From Microbacterium luticocti DSM 19459 (GTDB taxonomy: Bacteria; Actinomycetota; Actinomycetes; Actinomycetales; Microbacteriaceae), in contig NZ_AULS01000003.1 in assembly GCF_000422405.1 (NCBI RefSeq), positions 124,001 through 188,000 on the forward strand: 64,000 bases of DNA, written 5' to 3'. A program made the translations under genes and the position numbers. Shown one piece after another: positions 60,786 through 64,000 of the stretch; positions within the stretch are counted from its first letter, which is position 1, and every line of letters begins with the position of its first letter. The notes beneath the pieces are model-generated. The model did no database searches and was not told where the DNA came from. It saw nothing but the letters and a program-made list of their open reading frames with translations.

Positions 60786-60829
60786 GGCACGATCTCGCAC
60801 CCGCGACGGACCGGGTGCAGGATGTCGCC
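60786..60829. terminator. Imperfect hairpin between convergent tetR and acyl-CoA synthetase genes
   Basis: GGCACGATCTCGCACCCG (60786-60803) and CGGGTGCAGGATGTCGCC (60812-60829) pair imperfectly with an eight-base loop. A short direct repeat GCGGTCCGGAGCC (twice, 60838-60882) follows. No U-tract. Confidence 0.4.
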
Positions 60830-60945
60830 AACTCTGCCGCGGTCCGGAGCCCGGGCCACCGGGGCCCGCGGTCCGGAGCCGCACGGGCCACCGCGGCCTC
60901 CGGCACGGAGCCCCGGCCGCCGCGCCGGGCCCGCCCGGCACCGCG

Positions 60946-62664
60946 TCAGCGGTAGTCGCGGTCGAGGTGCTGGCCGGTGGCATCCCCCGACGCCACCCGC
61001 TCGGCCTCGCGCGCCCGCAGCTCGACCCGCCGGATCTTGCCCGAGATCGTCTTGGGCAGCTCCTCGACGAACTCGATGATGCGTACGCGCTGGTGCGCAC
61101 TCAGCCGCTCATGCGCGTGCACGAAGATCGCACGGGCGGTCTGGGCCGGGTCCGCGGCCGCCTCGGCCGTCACGCACACGTACGCCTTCGGCACCGCCAG
61201 CCGCACCGGATCGGGACTCGGCACGATCGCCGCCTCGATCACCAGGTCGTGCTCGAGCAGCACCGACTCCAGCTCGAACGGCGAGATCTTGTAATCGGAT
61301 GCCTTGAACACGTCGTCTGCGCGACCCACATACGTGAGATACCCGTCGGCATCCCGCGACGCGATGTCGCCGGTGTGGTGGTAGCCGCCGGCGCGAGAGG
61401 CGGCGGTCGCCTCGTCGTCTTCGTAGTACCCGGCCATCAGGCCCAGCACGGGCTGCGACAGGTCGAGGCAGATCTCACCCTCGTCGGCCACCTGCTCCCC
61501 CGTCGCCGGATCGACCAGCACCACCGGATACCCCGGCGTCGGCCGCCCCATCGAGCCGTCCTTGACGAGCTGCCCGGGCGAGTTGCCCACACAGCACGTC
61601 ATCTCGGTCTGCCCGTACCCGTCGCGGATCGTCGAGCCCCAGGCATCCCGCACCTGATGGATGACCTCGGGGTTCAGCGGCTCGCCCGCGCCGACCAGTT
61701 CGCGCGGCGGATGCGCGAGCTGACGCAGGTCGGACTGGATGAGCATGCGCCACACCGTCGGCGGCGCGCACAGCGTCGAGACGTGGTGCGCGTCCATGAC
61801 CCGCATCAGCTCGCCCGCGTCGAACCGGGCGTAGGTGAACACGAACACCGTCGCCTGCGCGAGGAACGGCGAGTAGAAGCTGCTCCACGCGTGCTTGGCC
61901 CAGCCCGGCGACGAGATGTTCAGGTGCACGTCGCCGGGCCGCACACCGAGCCACCACATCGTCGACAGGTGCCCGATCGGGTACGAGATCTGGGTGTGCG
62001 CGACGAGCTTGGGCCGGTTCGTGGTGCCCGAGGTGAAGTACAGCAGGCCGATGTCGCCGGCGGGCGTCGGGCCGTCGGGCTCGAAGTCCGCGGGCGCGGC
62101 GGTCGAGGCATCCCACCCCACCCAGCCGTCGGGCAGATCGTCGCCGACGCCGATGCGGGTGACGGATGCCGGCACCTGCGCGAGCCGGTCGGCCAGATCC
62201 GTGAGCGTCACGACGGCGTCGACCTCGCCCTTCTCGACCCGATAGGCGAGGTCGGCGGCCGACAGCAGCGTCGAGGTCGGGATCGACACCGCGCCGAGCT
62301 TGCCGATGCCGAGCATCACCTCCCACAGCTCGATGGTGTTGTTCAACATCACGATCACGTGCGAGCCGCGGCGCACGCCGAGCGAGGCGAGCCAGTTGGC
62401 CACCTGGTCGCTGCGCTGCGACAGCTGCCCGTAGGTCCAGGAGCGGGCCGACAGGTCGGACTCCACGATCGTCACGGCGGGGCGGTCGGGATGCTCGCCG
62501 GTGACCACGTCGAACCACTCGAGCGCGAAGTTGAACTCGTCGACCTGCGGCCAGGTGAACTGCGAGACCGCGCCCTGGTAATCGGTCGCGTGGTCGAACA
62601 GGAAGTCCCGGGCCTCCCGAACGGCCTTCGTCGCCTGCGTCGCGGTGCGTCCCTGTGCCGGCAT
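60946..62664 (-). CDS. Acyl-CoA synthetase, medium-chain/acetyl-CoA-synthetase-like
   Basis: ANL-superfamily ligase of 572 residues activating a carboxylic acid to its CoA ester. Motifs: LLYFTSGTTNRPKLVAHTQ (AMP-binding P-loop) near residue 207, GYGQTEMTC near 347, YHHTGDIASRDADGYL near 431 and the catalytic-lysine motif LPKTISGKIRRVEL near 538. The N-terminal FNFALEWFDVV matches medium-chain/benzoate-type AcsM or Acs-like groups rather than long-chain FadD. Substrate not determinable. ATG with GAAGGAG upstream. Confidence 0.88.
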   Translation of the reverse strand: MPAQGRTATQATKAVREARDFLFDHATDYQGAVSQFTWPQVDEFNFALEWFDVVTGEHPDRPAVTIVESDLSARSWTYGQLSQRSDQVANWLASLGVRRGSHVIVMLNNTIELWEVMLGIGKLGAVSIPTSTLLSAADLAYRVEKGEVDAVVTLTDLADRLAQVPASVTRIGVGDDLPDGWVGWDASTAAPADFEPDGPTPAGDIGLLYFTSGTTNRPKLVAHTQISYPIGHLSTMWWLGVRPGDVHLNISSPGWAKHAWSSFYSPFLAQATVFVFTYARFDAGELMRVMDAHHVSTLCAPPTVWRMLIQSDLRQLAHPPRELVGAGEPLNPEVIHQVRDAWGSTIRDGYGQTEMTCCVGNSPGQLVKDGSMGRPTPGYPVVLVDPATGEQVADEGEICLDLSQPVLGLMAGYYEDDEATAASRAGGYHHTGDIASRDADGYLTYVGRADDVFKASDYKISPFELESVLLEHDLVIEAAIVPSPDPVRLAVPKAYVCVTAEAAADPAQTARAIFVHAHERLSAHQRVRIIEFVEELPKTISGKIRRVELRAREAERVASGDATGQHLDRDYR

Positions 62665-62767
62665 CCGTGCTCCTTCGCTCGTCGTCGCCTGGTCGCGACC
62701 CTGAACGCAGCGTCGCGACCCTCGAAGCCTACTCGCGCCCGGCCCACCGATGAGATGCGTTCGACGA

Positions 62768-62842
62768 CGGCGGCCGGCCGCGGCATCCGTCTCGGCGTGA
62801 CGCTACCGCGCCCGGCGGCCGGCTGCGGCATCCGTCCCGGCG
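62768..62842. repeat. Direct repeat upstream of osmC
   Basis: A 30-bp unit beginning CGGCGGCCGGCCGCGGCATC is at 62768-62797 and again at 62813-62842 with two differences (45-bp period). It lies just before the osmC -10 box and could be a regulatory duplication. Confidence 0.7.
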
Positions 62843-62845
62843 CGG

Positions 62846-62879
62846 TAGAGTGTTTTCCACAGGCTTACCTGTGGAAAAC
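62846..62879 (+). promoter_or_regulatory. osmC promoter with 28-bp inverted repeat
   Basis: A TAGAGT -10 hexamer (62846-62851) is directly followed by GTTTTCCACAGG-CTTA-CCTGTGGAAAAC (62852-62879), a perfect inverted repeat with twelve-base arms. The transcription start would fall inside the left arm. The arms contain TTTTCCACA, close to a DnaA box. The ATG at 62909 has GGGAGCG upstream. Confidence 0.75.
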
Positions 62880-62908
62880 CACGACAACCACTCGACGATG
62901 GGAGCGAC

Positions 62909-63352
62909 ATGAGCATCGCGGTTCGCAGCGCGACGACGACCTGGGACGGCAGCCTCGCACAGGGCACCGGCACCTTCGGTGACACCAGCAGCGGGGCGCT
63001 CGACGGCCAAGAGGTGACCTGGGTCTCGCGCACCGAGGCGCCCGGCGGCAAGACCAGCCCCGAAGAGCTGCTGGCCGCCGCACACTCGTCGTGCTTCTCG
63101 ATGGCGCTGGCGCTGACCCTCGGTGAGCACAAGACGCCACCGCAGCGCCTGGTGGTCACCAGCGAGGTGAGTCTCGACCCGGTCGACGGGGTGCCGACGA
63201 TCACGACGTCGAAGATCACCGTGCGCGCACAGGTGCCGGGTGTGGATGCCACCACCTTCGCGTCGATCGTCGACGAGGCCGCCAAGCTGTGCCCCGTCTC
63301 GCGTCTGTTCGCGGGTGCCGAGATCACCGTCGACGCGCAGCTCGAGGGCTGA
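62909..63352 (+). CDS. OsmC-family peroxidase
   Basis: A 147-residue OsmC/Ohr-type thiol peroxidase that reduces organic hydroperoxides. Both redox cysteines are present: AAAHSSCFSMAL near residue 62 and AKLCPVSR near residue 127. SPEELLAAAHSSCFSM and the length match the OsmC branch (in essence YxSPEELLGAAHAAC). Its stop overlaps the hemerythrin ATG (TGATG), so both are made together, consistent with an oxidant- or metal-related stress operon. A strong palindrome overlaps its promoter. Confidence 0.93.
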   Translation: MSIAVRSATTTWDGSLAQGTGTFGDTSSGALDGQEVTWVSRTEAPGGKTSPEELLAAAHSSCFSMALALTLGEHKTPPQRLVVTSEVSLDPVDGVPTITTSKITVRAQVPGVDATTFASIVDEAAKLCPVSRLFAGAEITVDAQLEG

Positions 63353-63801
63353 TGACCGACGGCACGCGGCTGGCCGACGCGCTCACCCGCGAGCACCACG
63401 CGATCGACGCCGGCATCGAGGCCTACCTCGCCGACGACACCGACCCGCAACCGTTGCGCGAGGCGATGCACGCGCTGCGCCGCCACATCTACCTCGAAGA
63501 GACGTTCCTGTTCCCGCCGCTGCGGGCGACCATGATGATGCCGATCTTCGTCATGCTGCGCGAGCACGGCGAACTGTGGCACGAGATGGATGCCGTCGAC
63601 GCCGCACTCGAGACCGGCCGCGCGGATGTGCCGGAGCGGTGCCGCGACCTGTTGTCGCTGCTCGACCTGCACAACCAGAAGGAAGAACCGGTGGTGTACC
63701 CGCACGCGGACGCCGACCTGGCCCCCGAGGTGCGTGGCCAGCTCGCGCGGTTCCTGGCGGAGGGCACGTTCCCCGACGGGTGGGTGTGCGAGAAGGCGTG
63801 A
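63352..63801 (+). CDS. Hemerythrin HHE-domain protein
   Basis: A 149-residue four-helix protein of the hemerythrin HHE family expected to bind a di-iron centre. Candidate ligands are His15/His16 (REHHAID), His46 and Glu50 (RRHIYLEE), His72 and His77 (REHGELWHEMD), His107 and His117 region (LDLHNQKEEPVVYPHAD). It probably senses or binds oxygen or nitric oxide, or protects iron. Co-translated with OsmC. Followed by 56 bp and then the tandem array that reaches the window end. Confidence 0.9.
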   Translation: MTDGTRLADALTREHHAIDAGIEAYLADDTDPQPLREAMHALRRHIYLEETFLFPPLRATMMMPIFVMLREHGELWHEMDAVDAALETGRADVPERCRDLLSLLDLHNQKEEPVVYPHADADLAPEVRGQLARFLAEGTFPDGWVCEKA

Positions 63802-63857
63802 CAGGCACCGGCCGCGGTGGTCTTCGGGATGTGCCGTCTCGCCGGCTGCGCCGGTCC

Positions 63858-64000
63858 GCTCAGCGGGCGGGGTGCTCAGCAGGCGGGGCGCTCAGTAGTT
63901 GAGTCGCTCAGCGGGCCGGGTGCTCGGCAGGTCGGGTGCTCGGCGCCGGTGCGCTCAGCGGGCGAGTCGCTCAACAGGCGGCTCGCTCAGCGGGCGGGGC
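63858..64000. repeat. 16-bp tandem array running off the window end
   Basis: Nine consecutive units, eight of 16 bp and one of 15 bp, built on GCTCAGCGGGCGGGGT; each begins GCTC. The third unit contains GTTGAG, a word seen in other intergenic repeats of this family by my general knowledge. The array continues past position 64000. Confidence 0.9.

Noticed and set aside
62852-62879. Replication origin at the DnaA-box-like palindrome
   Set aside because: Only two box-like words, no AT-rich unwinding region and no dnaA, dnaN or gyrB nearby.
63858-64000. CRISPR array
   Set aside because: Units are contiguous with no spacers and only 16 bp long.

Overview
The window looks like a chromosomal segment of a high-GC Gram-positive actinobacterium, most likely of the family Microbacteriaceae (Microbacterium or a close relative). 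The evidence is the roughly 70% GC content, frequent GTG starts, TANNNT -10 boxes placed six bases before start codons, and a gene order that matches the dcw / idsA2 / Rv2175c / pknL / aroG / plsC / fadD15 block of mycobacteria. No tRNA, rRNA, insertion sequence, prophage or CRISPR array was seen. Family-level assignment is an inference from gene content and style, not from a database match.

Layout. 1-11.4 kb, minus strand: division and cell-wall (dcw) operon mraZ-rsmH-ftsL-ftsI-murF-mraY-murD-ftsW-murG-murC, mostly with overlapping stop/start codons, opened by three 10-bp-spaced MraZ boxes and cut by the left window edge inside murC. 11.4-21.7 kb: DUF3040 protein, polyprenyl diphosphate synthase, Rv2175c-like regulator, three-LysM wall hydrolase, PASTA kinase, DAHP synthase, acyltransferase, long-chain acyl-CoA ligase and peptide deformylase. 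21.7-32.6 kb: an 827-residue MinD-like ATPase with an acidic repeat-rich N-terminus, pyruvate carboxylase, a ParA-like ATPase, two MerR regulators, GarA-type FHA protein, CopC-like protein and dihydrolipoamide dehydrogenase. 32.7-38.4 kb: CYTH protein, small conserved protein, mmsA-mmsB with a divergent LysR regulator, and a YihY/BrkB membrane protein.

38.4-57.1 kb is the most distinctive part. A SipW-type secreted protein is followed by a signal peptidase fused to a LamG domain, then a LuxR-type response regulator and histidine kinase, then a complete type IV pilus locus: pilB, pilT, pilC, major pilin, three large minor pilin-like proteins, pilD, pilM, pilN, pilO and a second, methylase-less prepilin peptidase. 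The pilB and pilin promoters share a 20-bp inverted-repeat operator, and a 16-bp perfect hairpin follows the major pilin gene. The outer-membrane secretin is absent, as expected for a one-membrane cell.

57.1-64 kb: GT2 glycosyltransferase, beta-lactamase-fold hydrolase, quinone-reductase-like enzyme with divergent TetR regulator and 19-bp operator, acyl-CoA synthetase, OsmC and hemerythrin proteins. Gaps between convergent genes repeatedly hold hairpins or tandem repeats, including a 130-bp tandem duplication and a hairpin family present at 17.0 and 56.3 kb. The window ends inside a 16-bp tandem array.
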